64,000 bases of DNA from Bacteroidaceae bacterium (GCA_017470525.1 JAFUYM010000009.1:39426-103425), one strand, 5' to 3'; positions 18,469-27,875 are shown, counted from the first letter of the stretch. The notes: a model not told the origin generated them from the sequence alone. A program made the numbers and translations.

Positions 18469-20940
18469 TTATTTCACCCACACTTTCTTTCCGTTGCGGA
18501 GGTAGAGACCCTTCTGAGGGGCTCCTTTGACGGGGCGACCTGTGAGGTCATACCATTCGGAGGTAGAGGAGGGTTGAGGAGTGGGGAGGGTCTTGATGGC
18601 TACCTCTTCGGAGCGGTGGAGGATGCCTGTGAAGATTTCTTGGGGATTCTCGAGGGTGATGGTGTAGTTCCCGTGTTGGGTGTAGTCGGAGATGTCGATG
18701 TTGAGTGCGAGGACATCGGTGGTCTTCAGGTCTTTGGTATAGACGGTTTCTCCCATTGGGTCAGTGATTGTGACGGCGTAGGTGTTGCGGAGGGTACCGA
18801 GGTCGATGGTCAGTGCGGTGCTGCTGTACTCGGCAGAGACAGCATCTTCTGGGATGCCATCTGCCTTTCTTTGAGGACCTTTGGGCTTTGTCTTCACCAC
18901 ATGGGTGAAGTCAATTCTTTTCTTGCCTTCGGCATCTTCTTCGTTGAGGTTCCAGTCGGGGTGCTTGTAGATGACTTCATCGCCTACGGTACAAATCATG
19001 AGAGTGTTTTGGGCATCTGCCAAATAGCCATAATCGACATTCTCGACAGGTGCTCTATTGCCACCAACACCCTCCATCCATGTGTCGGTCAATTCGTATA
19101 GAACCTCTAAAAGACCAGGGTCTTTCCGTACTTGTGTACAGATGCCTTTATAACAAGCCGATTCTTCTATCTTTTTATCTTCAACGATATAAGCCCCAAT
19201 CGCATTCCCCTGTGTGGAATATACATTGATTGTGTCGCCCACTTCAGCCCCGAAGTCATACAGCAAGTTCAGTTTTTCCTCGCCACGTACTGCAAAATAG
19301 ACGCGTTTCCCCTCTTCGTAAATGAATCCTGTTTCCCCTCCGTATATCGCAGGATGACTCATTCCTGCCCTATCCAGAGGGATGAAGTCATATTGCTCGA
19401 CTAACTTTCTGCATGGTTTTCCTTCCACGGAGACAAACTCAGCATCGTCTGAAAAGGCATAATGCACAAAATAATAGGAGTCCCCCACAGAACACTTCAC
19501 AGTCCACTCCTTGCCATCCTCAATGAATGGGCGGTAATCTGCAATCTCCGTTCCTTTGATGCCGACTTTGTGCGTCCCCTGCGAGTCTGTCACGGTGTAT
19601 TGGATGCCGCTGGTGGCACTGAAGAAGGGGAAGTAGAGGTCAACAGAAAAGAATCCCAAACAAGTAGTCGCTTCTGAGGTATACTCGATTTCCAGTTTTA
19701 TATCGTGGTTGTTATCCTCCTTGCAATAGATGTAGGCATCCCCTCCACATGCTACCCACATATTGCCATACACATGCAATGTATCTTTATCATCGCCCCA
19801 AGGGTCTCCTGGCAAGAACTCATAGTGTAGGTCGTCATGCCCCCATTGCTCTTCGGGCACTTCATATGCATGGTCTGCTTTCTCTCTCACCAATTCTTGA
19901 CCATGCCAACCAACCCACACATCGTCGAAAGAGAATGGATAGTAGTAATCATCACTCACAGCATAACAAAGTTCATCATATAGGGAGGATGCAGCATATG
20001 GATTTGATGGGGCTTCCAAAAGGTTATTATTTCCAACACCTTCAATCCACGTCCATGTAGGAGTCCATGCCTCTTCCTCTGTCCCCTGATCTCCATACAT
20101 TTCTTTCATTCTTTCTGACATAAAAGAATACTCAAAAGTTATTGTTTTCAGAGTTTCACCATTCACCTCCAATTGACCGACTTTTGTCACCTTACACTGT
20201 AAGCCCCCTTCGGATTGCAACTCAAACGTGTCTCCTTCATTCAATGTGAAGTCATATAAGATTTTTTCCGTATTCGTGTCTGCGTGGTAGATGTACACTC
20301 GACCATTTTCTTCTCGTAATAGAGCAACTTCACGTACAATTTCGTCACTCGCTTCATACATTATCTGATAAGTCTTCCCATTCGCCTCTGTGCGTTCATC
20401 ACCAGAGAAATAGTTATCTTTTGGCTTGACAGAGCCTCTAAAAGAGAATTGTAAAATGTGCCATTTTTTGTTGTTCTCGATGAATGGATGGTAGCCAGTA
20501 ATGCCATTTTCACATATTACCTCCACAGATGCTTGATCTCTGAAAGAAATCTGGTATGTTCCCCGTTTGAAGCCGGGAATCTTGGCTTCGGCTCTTCGGA
20601 GAACCATGCAATCGGGTTGTGGATCATCTTCAGAGACATTGATTGGATACACTGCTACGTCAATCTTTCCGTTATCATGGATGGTACAACCAATCTTATA
20701 ATTGTAGCAATTCAATTCCAGGAATCCCGTGACATGTAGGGTGTCATTGATAAATTCAAAGTCAAGAGACTCGCCTGCGTCATTTCCCAATTCCTTCCAT
20801 TCCTCTTCCGTGATGTCGAAGTATTCGAGCGTGGCTGATTTGTACTCGTCAGAGTTCACTCCATTGCCAATTGTCCCCTCTTGTGCCCATCCGCCAATGG
20901 CAAACAGGCAAAGTACCATTGTTAAGTAAATCTTCTTCAT
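18469..20940 (-). CDS. Secreted protein with an internal duplication and GRP..KGLYLRNGKK tail
   Basis: The product has 823 residues with a signal peptide ending GGWAQ. Two halves of about 350 residues align by eye: DTLHVTGF/DTLHVYGN, GYHPFIENNKKWH/DYRPFIEDGKEWT, ILYDFTLNEGDTFE/LLYDFGAEVGDTIN and WIEGVGNN/WMEGVGGN. Each ends in a WxEGVGxN motif that I have seen in Bacteroidetes secreted proteins of unknown function. The last 30 residues hold WYDLTGRPVKGAPQKGLYLR, the tail shared by other exported proteins here. No enzyme motif was found. It starts 12 bp after the stop of the TPR/HTH lipoprotein gene on the same strand, so co-transcription from the promoter at 22437-22444 is likely. Confidence 0.82.
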   Translation of the reverse strand: MKKIYLTMVLCLFAIGGWAQEGTIGNGVNSDEYKSATLEYFDITEEEWKELGNDAGESLDFEFINDTLHVTGFLELNCYNYKIGCTIHDNGKIDVAVYPINVSEDDPQPDCMVLRRAEAKIPGFKRGTYQISFRDQASVEVICENGITGYHPFIENNKKWHILQFSFRGSVKPKDNYFSGDERTEANGKTYQIMYEASDEIVREVALLREENGRVYIYHADTNTEKILYDFTLNEGDTFELQSEGGLQCKVTKVGQLEVNGETLKTITFEYSFMSERMKEMYGDQGTEEEAWTPTWTWIEGVGNNNLLEAPSNPYAASSLYDELCYAVSDDYYYPFSFDDVWVGWHGQELVREKADHAYEVPEEQWGHDDLHYEFLPGDPWGDDKDTLHVYGNMWVACGGDAYIYCKEDNNHDIKLEIEYTSEATTCLGFFSVDLYFPFFSATSGIQYTVTDSQGTHKVGIKGTEIADYRPFIEDGKEWTVKCSVGDSYYFVHYAFSDDAEFVSVEGKPCRKLVEQYDFIPLDRAGMSHPAIYGGETGFIYEEGKRVYFAVRGEEKLNLLYDFGAEVGDTINVYSTQGNAIGAYIVEDKKIEESACYKGICTQVRKDPGLLEVLYELTDTWMEGVGGNRAPVENVDYGYLADAQNTLMICTVGDEVIYKHPDWNLNEEDAEGKKRIDFTHVVKTKPKGPQRKADGIPEDAVSAEYSSTALTIDLGTLRNTYAVTITDPMGETVYTKDLKTTDVLALNIDISDYTQHGNYTITLENPQEIFTGILHRSEEVAIKTLPTPQPSSTSEWYDLTGRPVKGAPQKGLYLRNGKKVWVK

Positions 20941-20952
20941 AACGTTTCTGTT

Positions 20953-22410
20953 TTATAGGTTATTGATTTTTTCTGTTTGAACGTCCAATAGGTTCAGCAC
21001 TTGTTCCAGTGTCACCTCAGGATTTGCCTCACCGAAGATGTCCTTTTTCAGTTTCAGTTTACGGTGCTGAACGGCAGAGACGGTGAGTCCGTAGATGTTG
21101 CCGATGGAGCGGTTGGAGAGTTGCAGGCGGGTGAGGATGCAGAGTTGGATGTCCTCCTCCTTCAGGTCGGGGTAGTCTGTTCGCAAGCGAGTGAAACGGC
21201 CGCTGTCGATGGCATTGAGTGTGCGTTCCACGTCTGCCCAATCTTTCGGTGTGAGGTTGATGTGGCGACTGCTGCTCTCGTTGAGTTTCCGAATCACCTC
21301 CGAGCGTTGCAAGATGTAGTTTTGTAGGAAGATGACCACCTCCTGCACCTGATGCAGTTGCTGTTGCTGATGCGCTGTCTCTTGCTGCAAGTGTCGCTTC
21401 TCCTGCTCATGTTGAGCCACTTCGTAGGCACGTTGCTGACGCACCAATCGCAAACGATAGCGAAGCACCCACACCACTGCCACCAACAGGATGGCAAGGG
21501 CGACGATGATGCCAATGAGGGTGTGGCGATGCAGGGCTGCCGTGTATGCCAACCGTTCGTTTTCCTTCTCCTGTTGCAAGGTGGTCTGGTAGTAGTCATC
21601 CTTCTGTTCGAGAGCCTTGAAATAGAGTGCTTCCATCTCTTCAAAAGCCTCGTCAATCGCCTCTTCCGCTTCTTCGGGAGTCTTGCGACGGGCAGCGATT
21701 TTTGCCAGATTGCTCTGCACAATGTAGGCAGCATGGATGTCATCTCCTGGTTCCATGCGGCGATAAGTGGCTTCGGCTTGTTCCAGCGAATCGCAACTGA
21801 GATAGCATCGTGCCAACACCTGCAAGGTGCCTTGCAGCAGTTCGGGGGCGGACAGGTTTTCCGCCTCGCGTGCCTCAGCGAGTGCTTGCGGATAGTCCTC
21901 CATTGCCCAGTGGATGTTGGCAAGTGTGATGAGTGTTTGGCAAACCAAGTCTTCCTCCCCCTCTTCGATGGCTAACCGATGTGCCTGTTCGGTAAGGATA
22001 AGTGCCTCTGAGAAGTCATTGTTGCCATTGTAGGCGAGTTGGGAGGCGTATGTCCCTGCATAGTCTAATAATATAATGTGGTTGCGTTCATCGTCGGGGT
22101 GGGCTTCATAGACCTTCACCGCCTTCTTGATGAGTTTCAGTGCCTCCTCGCTGTTGCTCCACGAGAGCGATTCCGCCAGCCGCTGACAGGCAATGTAGCA
22201 GGTGTGCCAATCGCCCGACTGCTCAGCCATGCTGATGGCTTGCCGCAATAAGGTCTCCCCTTGCCGCACATGGTCGCGAGCCAGTTCTGCCTCTCCTGTT
22301 TCGAGACTCATCGGGGCAGTCATGGCTGTAGGTGTGCTGTCCTTAGAGTGTCCGCAAGCCATCAAAAGACAGAACATCACCCACATTTCTATTTGTTGGA
22401 GTGTCTTCAT
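20953..22410 (-). CDS. TPR lipoprotein with membrane helix, coiled coil and C-terminal HTH-like domain
   Basis: The product has 485 residues from the ATG at 22410; a TTG at 22422 would add four. The N-terminus is a lipoprotein-like signal with LMACG. Tetratricopeptide-like helices follow to about residue 280. Then comes a membrane helix (LIGIIVALAILLVAVVWVL), a Gln/Glu-rich coiled coil, and a C-terminal domain of about 100 residues with DIQLCILTRLQLSNRSIGNI followed by YGLTVSAVQHRK, which looks like a LuxR-type helix-turn-helix. This layout of extracytoplasmic TPR, one helix and a cytoplasmic HTH is known from Bacteroidetes one-component membrane regulators. If the N-terminus really is lipidated, the topology would be odd; it may instead be a plain membrane anchor. 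Its likely target is the secreted-protein gene 12 bp downstream (inference). Confidence 0.78.
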   Translation of the reverse strand: MKTLQQIEMWVMFCLLMACGHSKDSTPTAMTAPMSLETGEAELARDHVRQGETLLRQAISMAEQSGDWHTCYIACQRLAESLSWSNSEEALKLIKKAVKVYEAHPDDERNHIILLDYAGTYASQLAYNGNNDFSEALILTEQAHRLAIEEGEEDLVCQTLITLANIHWAMEDYPQALAEAREAENLSAPELLQGTLQVLARCYLSCDSLEQAEATYRRMEPGDDIHAAYIVQSNLAKIAARRKTPEEAEEAIDEAFEEMEALYFKALEQKDDYYQTTLQQEKENERLAYTAALHRHTLIGIIVALAILLVAVVWVLRYRLRLVRQQRAYEVAQHEQEKRHLQQETAHQQQQLHQVQEVVIFLQNYILQRSEVIRKLNESSSRHINLTPKDWADVERTLNAIDSGRFTRLRTDYPDLKEEDIQLCILTRLQLSNRSIGNIYGLTVSAVQHRKLKLKKDIFGEANPEVTLEQVLNLLDVQTEKINNL

Positions 22411-22436
22411 CGGTTTTGGCAATTTGTTTTCTGCTG

Positions 22437-22444
22437 CAAAGTTA
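22437..22444 (-). promoter_or_regulatory. Promoter -7 box for the TPR/HTH gene
   Basis: On the minus strand this reads TAACTTTG followed by C, about 27 bp before the ATG at 22410. No clear TTTG -33 box was found. Confidence 0.6.
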
Positions 22445-22692
22445 CGACTTTTAATGATTGGTTGTATCGCTTACCCTATGGAAAAGTAGCCTTCTCCTCA
22501 TAACCTCAAACATAAAGAAAAAGAGCAACTTACGTTTTTAGGACTCGTTTTGCCTATGGAAAATTGCTTCCCTTGTTTATGGAAAAGAGGATAAATTTGT
22601 TACTTCTCACAGTTCGGCTGCTGCATTTCTAATTCTGTGGTGCTTCTCTTGCTTTTTCTTCGCAAACGGAATGGAATGTCGGGAAATCTTTG

Positions 22693-22700
22693 TATCTTTG
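22693..22700 (+). promoter_or_regulatory. Promoter -7 box for the methyltransferase gene
   Basis: TATCTTTG followed by C matches TAnnTTTG. The predicted start near 22707 favours the ATG at 22716 (or 22728) over any upstream start. Confidence 0.6.
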
Positions 22701-22715
22701 CAGCAGTTATCATCA

Positions 22716-23615
22716 ATGATTGTCGCCATGACAGCCAAGAACAACAGGACAATGTGGGTGGCAAACGACGAGCGTGAGGCTTTGATGAAGCAGGTGGATG
22801 GGCAGTCGCTCATTCACGGCGATACGCTCGAGGTGCTTGAATCGCTGCCCGATGGGTTTGCCAATCTCATCATCGCTGACCCTCCCTATAACCTGAAAAA
22901 GGATTTTGGGGAGGCAAAGTTTGTGGTGAGGCAGTCGGAGGAGTATGAGGATTATCTGCGCAGTTGGTTCTACACGCTTTGCGACAAACTGGCGCCTAAT
23001 GGCTCTCTTTACATGTGTGGCGATTGGCGTTGTTCTTCTTCCATGCAACGTGTCATCGAGGAGCGGCTCACCATCCTCAACCGCATCACCTGGCAGCGGG
23101 AGAAGGGACGTGGGGCTGCCCGCAACTGGAAGAACTCGATGGAGGACATCTGGTTTGCCGTGAAGAATCCCAAAGATTATTATTTTGATGTGGAGGCTGT
23201 GAAGCAGCGTCGCCGTGTGCTCGCTCCTTATCGGCAGGATGGTCAACCGAAGGATTGGGAAGAGACGGACGATGGGCGTTTCCGCACCACCTGTCCCAGC
23301 AACTTTTGGGACGACATCTCCGTCCCCTTCTGGTCGATGCCCGAAAACACCGACCACCCCACCCAAAAGCCCGAAAAACTCCTCGCCAAACTCATTCTTG
23401 CCTCTTCCCGCGAAGGCGATATGGTTTTCGATCCCTTCCTCGGCAGCGGAACTACTGCTGTGGTTGCCAAGAAGTTGCATCGTCGCTATTGTGGAATCGA
23501 ACTCAATCTTGACTATTGTCTTCTTGCTGCCAAACGCCTCCTGCTTGCTGCCACCGACAAGTCCATCCAAGGCTACACCGACGGTGTGTTTTGGGAACGG
23601 AATAGTGGGAAATGA
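22716..23615 (+). CDS. Orphan class beta adenine-N6 DNA methyltransferase
   Basis: The product has 299 residues from ATG 22716; a second ATG at 22728 is also possible. The catalytic motif IV DPPY lies at residues 55-58 and the SAM-binding motif I FDPFLGSGTT at 237-246. Motif IV before motif I is the class beta order, and DPPY indicates N6-adenine rather than N4-cytosine (SPPY) transfer. The conserved HPTQKP lies ahead of motif I. The central region (RGAARNWKNSMEDIWF onward) should carry target recognition. No restriction endonuclease gene is next to it, so it is an orphan enzyme that may protect DNA or mark it for regulation. A tandem repeat array begins 12 bp after its stop. The recognition site cannot be told from sequence alone. 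Confidence 0.9.
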   Translation: MIVAMTAKNNRTMWVANDEREALMKQVDGQSLIHGDTLEVLESLPDGFANLIIADPPYNLKKDFGEAKFVVRQSEEYEDYLRSWFYTLCDKLAPNGSLYMCGDWRCSSSMQRVIEERLTILNRITWQREKGRGAARNWKNSMEDIWFAVKNPKDYYFDVEAVKQRRRVLAPYRQDGQPKDWEETDDGRFRTTCPSNFWDDISVPFWSMPENTDHPTQKPEKLLAKLILASSREGDMVFDPFLGSGTTAVVAKKLHRRYCGIELNLDYCLLAAKRLLLAATDKSIQGYTDGVFWERNSGK

Positions 23616-23626
23616 CTCCCTTTTTT

Positions 23627-23889
23627 GTCTCCTCGAACGCTCACTCGTCATCTCTTCGAACGTTCACCTGTCATCTCCTTGAACGTTCACCTTTCATCTC
23701 CTTGAACGTTCACTCGTCGTCTCCCTGAACGCTCACCTGTCATCTCCCTGAACGCTCACCCGTTTCCACCTCAGTCGTTCACTCGCATACTCCCTTTACG
23801 CCCGCCTGTATCTTCTTCCATCTCTCACCTGTCATCTCCTTGTTCTGCCACTCGTCATCTCCTCGCGCCATCAGTCGTCATCTCCCTTG
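23627..23889 (+). repeat. 23-bp tandem repeat, about 11 copies
   Basis: GAAC starts at 23635, 23658, 23681, 23704, 23727 and 23750, exactly 23 bp apart. The unit is close to CTCCTTGAACGTTCACCTGT plus CAT, with the palindrome TGAACGTTCA at its centre in the best copies. About five more degenerate units run to 23889 and keep GTCATCTCC. The period is not a multiple of three and no ORF runs through it. It fills most of the 475-bp gap 23616-24090; the remainder holds the promoter of the next gene. Confidence 0.85.
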
Positions 23890-24040
23890 AAAAGACGGAA
23901 GACCATCGGAGGAGGAGACGAAAGATTTGTTGATGAGGAAAAGGAAGGGGATTGGAAGAAAAAATAGTTGAATGTGCGTTGAAGTAAAAGAAGTTGATGT
24001 TATATATTGTTAATGTTGAGAGAAATAGAAGAAATAAGTG

Positions 24041-24048
24041 TATCTTTG
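24041..24048 (+). promoter_or_regulatory. Promoter -7 box for the TPR/barrel operon
   Basis: TATCTTTG followed by CA lies 42 bp before the ATG at 24091. A weak TTG at 24016-24018 is 22 bp upstream. Confidence 0.6.
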
Positions 24049-24090
24049 CAGTGGATTTCTAATTGATAAACAAGATTTGGAGAAGTGAAC

Positions 24091-26127
24091 ATGACGAGAA
24101 AACGATTCTTTTGGTCGTTGCTGTTGGCTGGCGTGATGAGTGGCGCGCAGGCTCAGCAGACGGCAGTGAAAGCGGTGGCTGATGGTCACTACTTAGGTGC
24201 AAAGCAGCAATTGGAACGTTTCCTGGACGAGAAAGACGCGAGGGCAAAAGGGGAAGGCTTGGGAAAAAGTGCGCCAGACCTTTCTTCGGAAGATGCCGAG
24301 GCGTTGATGTTGGTGTGTGACTATGTGTTGAATGCGCAAGGCACTGCCGACAAGATGGGCAAATGGACCACCAAACATCCTTTGTCGCAGTATGCAGAGG
24401 TTTTGCGAGTGTTTAGAAGAAACCTTCTGGTGAAAGAGCATCGTTTCGCCGAGGCACTGAAGTCTTTCTTTGAAGATGAGGCGGCAGGTGTTTCTGTCGA
24501 GACCCCGCTGGCTTATCCGTTGACAGGACTGAGCGATGAGGCATACGCATATCAGGAGGTGCTGTATCGTTTGGCGGGTGAGAAACTGTATGACGAGGGG
24601 CAATATGAACGTGCGATGACCTACTTGGAGGCAGGAGAGAAGACACGCACCTCGCAGTATAAGTTGGGTATGTGTTATTATCGGAATGGTATGTTTGAAA
24701 AAGCATACAATACATTTGTAGAGTCGGCAGGAGTTGACCAAGACGAGATGGCGCAGAACGCATGGCTGCATGCTGGCATCGCGGCTTTGCAGATAAAGGA
24801 TAAGAGCAACGCACAAAAAGCATTCCTTGCAGCATCGAAGATGGATGCCAAATCTTCCATCCGTGAACAGGCATTGTACAACTATGCACTGACGTTGCAC
24901 GAGCAATCTTCACCTAACACCATTGCGGTGATGGAACAGTTTCTGAAAGAGTTCTCGGCTTCGCAATATGCCACTCCTGTCTCGCAATGCTTGACAGAGG
25001 TGTATATGACGAAGAAAGATTACTCTAAAGCACTCCAAGCCATCAGCAAGGTGCAAACACCTGATGCCGACACGAAAGCGGACAAGCAGAAAGTGCTCTA
25101 CAATTTGGCTTTCCAAGAGTTGAACAAGAACCATGTGGATAAAGCCCTCAATTATGCCAATGAAGCCATTGCTTTGGGCAATCAGGATGCCGAGATGTAT
25201 GCAGAGTCCTACTACATCAAAGGTGATTGCAACTATCGTCAAGGCAATTATGAGATGGCAGCCCGAGACCTGAACACCGCCATCAATCTGGGGCAACAGA
25301 CACCTAACCGAAAACTGAAAAACAACGACTATGCGATGTATAGTTTGGGGTATGCATTCTTTAAGCAGCAGAAATACAATGCGGCAATTGCGCAGTTTCA
25401 GAAGGTGCTTGCCCTTCCTGACGTGAACGCTTCGATGAAAGCAGACATCTACAACCGTATCGGTGATTGCTACCTGAACATGCGTAGTTATGATGAGGCA
25501 GATGCCAACTATGCTACGGCGAAGGAAACTTACCACGCTTTGGGTGACTATTCTATGTTGCAGCAAGCCTACATCGAGGGATTGCGTGGCAACTATGACA
25601 AGAAAATCGAGATTATCAATCGGATGAATGCTGAATATCCTGCTTCGTCGCAAGGTGCCAAGGCACTCTATGAACAGGGACGTGCCTATGTGCTTTCGGG
25701 CAAAGAAGACGAAGCGGCTTCCGTGTTCAGCATGATTGCCATCAGGTATCCTAACAGCGAATATGCTCAGAAGGCAGGGGAAGAACTGGCGAATATGGCA
25801 GCCAACATCGCCATGCAGGATTCCATTGCTGCCGCACAGGATTCGATTGCCACAGAAGAGGCTAAGGCTCCAGTGATGGAAGCGCAGAAATTGTTCAATG
25901 AAGGTCAGTATCAGCAGGCGGAACAGCAGTTGAACAAGGCGATTGACGACGGAATCGGAAGACCTTACTGGCTGGCACGTGCTTTCGTTTTGCTAAGCGA
26001 CATCTATGCGGCAGAAGGTCGTGCGGTGGAGGCGAAACAGACGTTGGAATCGCTGAAGGCGAACTATAAAGAGGAGGATGACATTCAAACAATGATAGCG
26101 AAGAGACTTGAGGGGTTGAAAAATTGA
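24091..26127 (+). CDS. Periplasmic tetratricopeptide repeat protein
   Basis: The product has 678 residues from ATG 24091; a GTG at 24085 would add two. The signal peptide ends SGAQAQQ. Nearly the whole mature chain is TPR-like helix pairs, for example ALNYANEAIALGNQDAEMY, YNAAIAQFQKVLALPDVNAS, DEAASVFSMIAIRYPNSEYA and EGQYQQAEQQLNKAIDDG. Long periplasmic TPR proteins of this sort usually scaffold envelope complexes. The next gene, an outer-membrane barrel, starts 14 bp after this stop, so the two are probably co-expressed and may act together. The exact role is unknown to me. Confidence 0.85.
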   Translation: MTRKRFFWSLLLAGVMSGAQAQQTAVKAVADGHYLGAKQQLERFLDEKDARAKGEGLGKSAPDLSSEDAEALMLVCDYVLNAQGTADKMGKWTTKHPLSQYAEVLRVFRRNLLVKEHRFAEALKSFFEDEAAGVSVETPLAYPLTGLSDEAYAYQEVLYRLAGEKLYDEGQYERAMTYLEAGEKTRTSQYKLGMCYYRNGMFEKAYNTFVESAGVDQDEMAQNAWLHAGIAALQIKDKSNAQKAFLAASKMDAKSSIREQALYNYALTLHEQSSPNTIAVMEQFLKEFSASQYATPVSQCLTEVYMTKKDYSKALQAISKVQTPDADTKADKQKVLYNLAFQELNKNHVDKALNYANEAIALGNQDAEMYAESYYIKGDCNYRQGNYEMAARDLNTAINLGQQTPNRKLKNNDYAMYSLGYAFFKQQKYNAAIAQFQKVLALPDVNASMKADIYNRIGDCYLNMRSYDEADANYATAKETYHALGDYSMLQQAYIEGLRGNYDKKIEIINRMNAEYPASSQGAKALYEQGRAYVLSGKEDEAASVFSMIAIRYPNSEYAQKAGEELANMAANIAMQDSIAAAQDSIATEEAKAPVMEAQKLFNEGQYQQAEQQLNKAIDDGIGRPYWLARAFVLLSDIYAAEGRAVEAKQTLESLKANYKEEDDIQTMIAKRLEGLKN

Positions 26128-26141
26128 AAGATAGCAGATTT

Positions 26142-27806
26142 ATGAAGAAGATAGCATTATTTTTAGTTTTTAGTTGCTCGTGGTTTGTGGTTCGGGCACA
26201 GTTGGACAACACGGTGGAAGTGACCAACGAAGTGAAACCTGTGGTGACCGATGTGAAGAAGGTGGACGTGAAGACGAAAGCCGCAGAGACAAAGGTGACA
26301 CACTACACGATGCAGTATGCAGTGGCAGGACAGGCACTGAACAATTATGCTCCCGAACCATTGGGTGATTACGAGAGTGAAGCCGTGTGGAAAGGCAGAA
26401 AGAAGGGGTATGTGCATCTGAGCGGAGGCTCTCATGGCAATCTGGACGGAAAGATTGGCTATCAGTTTGACCTGACAGAGAATGATGCCTTCAACATTGA
26501 CCTTTCTTTGAAGGGGTTTAATGGAACGGTAAAGGATAACGACTATTACGGCGTTAAAGATTGGAAAAGCCGTGACTACCGTAACCGTGCGGCATTGAAG
26601 TACAATCACCGATTTGACAATGGGGTGGATTTCTTTGCAAAAGGTGCTTTTGAGAATCACCTGTTCAACTATAGTGGAGGATATGGAGTGACGGACAAGC
26701 AGCACAATGTGTTGGGTGATTTTGAGGTGGGCATCACCCCCTATCAGGTGGGGGACTTCAGCATTGGTGCAAAGGCTGGCGTGGATTTTTTCGGTCAGAA
26801 CTATTGCACCAGTTTGGTAAAGAAACTGGGCGAGACATTCTTTCATGGCGATGCAGATGCCGCCTATCGAATCACGGATGAACACCGCATTGGATTGGGG
26901 TTGAGTTTTGTTGGCTCCAGTTACAGAAACGACGAACTGAAAGGTATTGGGCGGTTCCGCTTCACGCCACATTATTTATATAATACGGAGCAGATGGCGG
27001 TGAAGTTGGGTGTGTTTGTCAGCACAAAGGGAAACATTGCTCCTGATGTGGCTTTCACGTACCACCTCACCCCACAAAGTGATGTGTATGTGGAAGCACG
27101 TGGCTATGAGGAAGATAACAACCTGAGACACTTGTCTGCCATTCACCCTTACTTCGCCTTGAATGGCTATATTGGCACCTATGGCAGCAACATCATCGAT
27201 ATGGAGGCAGAGTTCCATCAGATGGATGCTCGTTTGGGATATCGCTTCAAAGGGAAGAATGGCTTCAGCGGTAACATCAGCGGTGGGTTTGACCTATCGA
27301 AAAACCATGCCAACATGACTTGGATTTCCAATAGCCTGAATGGGATTGACTTCCCGTGGATGGAGTTCTCGAAAAGCAAGTGTTTCTATGTCAGCGCCGA
27401 TTTCATCTACGCTTACAAAGACATTGTGAAGGTGGATGCCCGAAATCGGGTGAACATCGAAAGTAATAAGGATGGAGTGATGGATTGGCTGGAAGGTTCT
27501 TACATCACACCAGCGTTTAACATGAACTGGAAAGCCGATTTCAAACTCATCAAAGGCTTATATGTAGGCTTGGACTGGCAGTTGCTCTGTTTCAGCAATC
27601 CTGCCATTGATGTGATACCGGGTCCTGCTTATGAGCGTCCCAACATCGTGAATCTGGGTGCCAGCGTCCGCTATACGTTGCCTGTCGATTTACCGCTCAC
27701 GGTATTCGTGAAGGGTGACAACCTGTTCAATCAAAACTACGACCGCTACTTTGGCTATCGCAATATAGGCACAAATTTTCTGGCAGGTTTTGCGATGAGT
27801 TTTTAG
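26142..27806 (+). CDS. Outer-membrane beta-barrel protein (TonB-dependent receptor-like)
   Basis: The product has 554 residues from ATG 26142 with signal peptide MKKIALFLVFSCSWFVVRAQ. After the cut comes a polar segment (NEVKPVVTDVKKVDVKT), then alternating amphipathic strands rich in aromatic residues typical of an outer-membrane barrel: YVHLSGGSHGNLDGKIGYQF, DFSIGAKAGVDFFGQNY and ADFKLIKGLYVGLDWQL. The C-terminus NFLAGFAMSF has the terminal aromatic residue used in barrel assembly. A full plug domain is not evident, so it may be a small porin-like barrel rather than a true TonB receptor. It is paired with the TPR gene just upstream. Confidence 0.8.
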   Translation: MKKIALFLVFSCSWFVVRAQLDNTVEVTNEVKPVVTDVKKVDVKTKAAETKVTHYTMQYAVAGQALNNYAPEPLGDYESEAVWKGRKKGYVHLSGGSHGNLDGKIGYQFDLTENDAFNIDLSLKGFNGTVKDNDYYGVKDWKSRDYRNRAALKYNHRFDNGVDFFAKGAFENHLFNYSGGYGVTDKQHNVLGDFEVGITPYQVGDFSIGAKAGVDFFGQNYCTSLVKKLGETFFHGDADAAYRITDEHRIGLGLSFVGSSYRNDELKGIGRFRFTPHYLYNTEQMAVKLGVFVSTKGNIAPDVAFTYHLTPQSDVYVEARGYEEDNNLRHLSAIHPYFALNGYIGTYGSNIIDMEAEFHQMDARLGYRFKGKNGFSGNISGGFDLSKNHANMTWISNSLNGIDFPWMEFSKSKCFYVSADFIYAYKDIVKVDARNRVNIESNKDGVMDWLEGSYITPAFNMNWKADFKLIKGLYVGLDWQLLCFSNPAIDVIPGPAYERPNIVNLGASVRYTLPVDLPLTVFVKGDNLFNQNYDRYFGYRNIGTNFLAGFAMSF

Positions 27807-27821
27807 ATTTTTGGCAAAAAA

Positions 27822-27853
27822 TTTGGCAGAAAAGCGGAAAAGCCGTAACTTTG
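27822..27853 (+). promoter_or_regulatory. Promoter of greA
   Basis: TTTG at 27822-27825 and TAACTTTG at 27846-27853 are 20 bp apart. Transcription would start near 27860, leaving a leader of about 115 nt. Confidence 0.72.
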
Positions 27854-27875
27854 CACCCGAAAAAGATTGGAAGGG

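Noticed and set aside
18427-19101. Plus-strand ORF starting in the repeat at 18345-18437
   Set aside because: It is antisense to the 823-residue protein gene and starts in a hairpin repeat; no homologous feature was seen.
22437-22716. Riboswitch or small RNA between the divergent genes
   Set aside because: Promoter boxes explain the spacing; no conserved fold was recognised.
22671-23615. Restriction-modification system
   Set aside because: Only the methyltransferase is present; neighbouring ORFs are not endonucleases.
23627-23889. CRISPR-like array
   Set aside because: The units are head-to-tail with no unique spacers and there is no cas gene nearby; it is a plain tandem repeat.
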